From: Bacillus sp. UNC41MFS5
GTDB taxonomy: Bacteria; Bacillota; Bacilli; Bacillales_B; DSM-18226
Direction: 5' to 3'
NCBI RefSeq assembly: GCF_000686805.1
Contig: NZ_KK366017.1
Span: 372,001-436,000, forward strand
DNA length: 64,000 nt
Numbering within the stretch: position 1 is the first letter of the stretch; every line of letters starts with the position of its first letter. Shown here piece by piece: positions 63,539 through 64,000 of this stretch. A program made the translations under genes and the position numbers. The notes below the pieces were generated by a model that did no database searches, was not told the DNA's origin, and saw nothing but the letters and a program-made list of their open reading frames with translations.

Positions 63539-63979
63539 ATGGAAAATAATTCAACTGCTAATTCATTAAAGCTTTTTATCGTCCTTTCAAGAGCATATAA
63601 AGCTATTAACGAACATGTAAATAAAGTAATCCAGGCTAACGGGTTAAACCCTACGGAATTTGCCGTTCTGGAACTTCTGTATCATAAGGGTGACCAGCCC
63701 ATGCAGCAAATTGGCGGGAAAATCTTGCTTGCAAGTGGGAGTATAACTTACGTGGTCGACAAGCTAGAACAAAAAGGGATGTTAAGAAGAATTGCCTGTC
63801 CGAAAGATCGCCGTGTCACTTACGCACAAATCACAGAAGACGGGAAAAAATTTATTCAGGATATTTTCCCTGAACATGCAGAGCAAATCAATAATCTCAT
63901 GTCATCGCTTGGTGAATCTGAAAAACTAGAGGCGATTGACTTGTTAAAAAAACTGGGAATCCCTGCTGGTAAATTCTAA
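63539..63979 (+). CDS. MarR-family transcription regulator
   Basis: A 146-residue winged helix regulator. The recognition region is MQQIGGKILLASGSITYVVDKLEQKGMLRRIACPKDRRVTYAQIT with the DxRxxxxxIT wing. OhrR-type regulators use a Cys near residue 15, and here there is none, so redox sensing of that type is unlikely. It is divergent from the MFS exporter and is a likely controller of it. RBS AAAGGATG. The window ends 21 bases after the stop, in what looks like the start of a hairpin terminator. Confidence 0.87.
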   Translation: MENNSTANSLKLFIVLSRAYKAINEHVNKVIQANGLNPTEFAVLELLYHKGDQPMQQIGGKILLASGSITYVVDKLEQKGMLRRIACPKDRRVTYAQITEDGKKFIQDIFPEHAEQINNLMSSLGESEKLEAIDLLKKLGIPAGKF

Positions 63980-64000
63980 TACGGCCATTTGGTCGTATTT

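Overview
The window is chromosomal DNA from a low-GC, endospore-forming Bacillaceae bacterium. It resembles Neobacillus, Mesobacillus or a relative, but the genus is an inference. Support comes from an alpha/beta small acid-soluble spore protein, two YjcZ-type sporulation miniproteins, a Spo0E-like phosphatase, SigI/RsgI, class IV PHA synthase genes (phaR/phaC/phaQ/phaP), two S-box (SAM) riboswitches, strong AGGAGG ribosome binding sites and CcpA-type cre sites. I saw no rRNA, tRNA, CRISPR array, transposase or prophage gene.

Layout. 0-6 kb: the 3' part of a CopC-CopD copper protein with YcnI, a YczE-type membrane protein, a PLP aminotransferase, an SRPBCC protein and a secreted cadherin-like protein. 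6-16 kb: PEP carboxylase, then a run of adhE, an unrecognised coiled-coil gene, phaR and phaC. A convergent alpha/beta hydrolase and a phaQ-phaP pair follow. 16-23 kb: a CwlO-like NlpC/P60 hydrolase, UppP, GDPD, YjcZ miniproteins, a YkvA-like protein and a compact FtsH paralogue. 23-31 kb: RF3, an SDR plus aldehyde dehydrogenase pair, a membrane protein, sigI-rsgI and an ssp gene. 31-43.5 kb: glycolate oxidase (cdaR, glcD, glcF), two small spore-like ORFs, a B12 radical SAM protein, and a lactate block (lctP, lldR, lutABC). 43.5-47.3 kb: a two-gene 2-oxoacid:ferredoxin oxidoreductase. 47-55 kb: an ArsR-like regulator and the methionine salvage genes mtnK, mtnU, mtnE and mtnWXBD. 55-64 kb: GC-rich dispersed repeats, a Spo0E-like gene, a ZIP transporter, fixABCX, a hemerythrin protein with an FNR-like site, an MFS exporter and a MarR regulator.

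How it fits together. Much of the window handles overflow carbon and reducing power: AdhE with PHA synthesis, lactate uptake and oxidation, glycolate oxidation, ferredoxin-dependent 2-oxoacid oxidation and FixABCX electron bifurcation. The control sites I can read match that theme. They are a FadR-type operator before adhE, cre sites before lctP, glcD and fixA, paired LldR-type operators flanking lldR, and an FNR-type site before the hemerythrin gene.

The least familiar items are the adhE-PHA operon, which lacks phaB and carries an unknown 217-residue protein; a twin sigma-I-like promoter arrangement upstream of sigI that encloses a micro-ORF; a one-base-overlapping pair of small ORFs sharing an EFSxEF motif; and an isolated 115-residue protein at 60.8-61.1 kb. 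All functional calls rest on reading motifs and recalling families. No database search was run.
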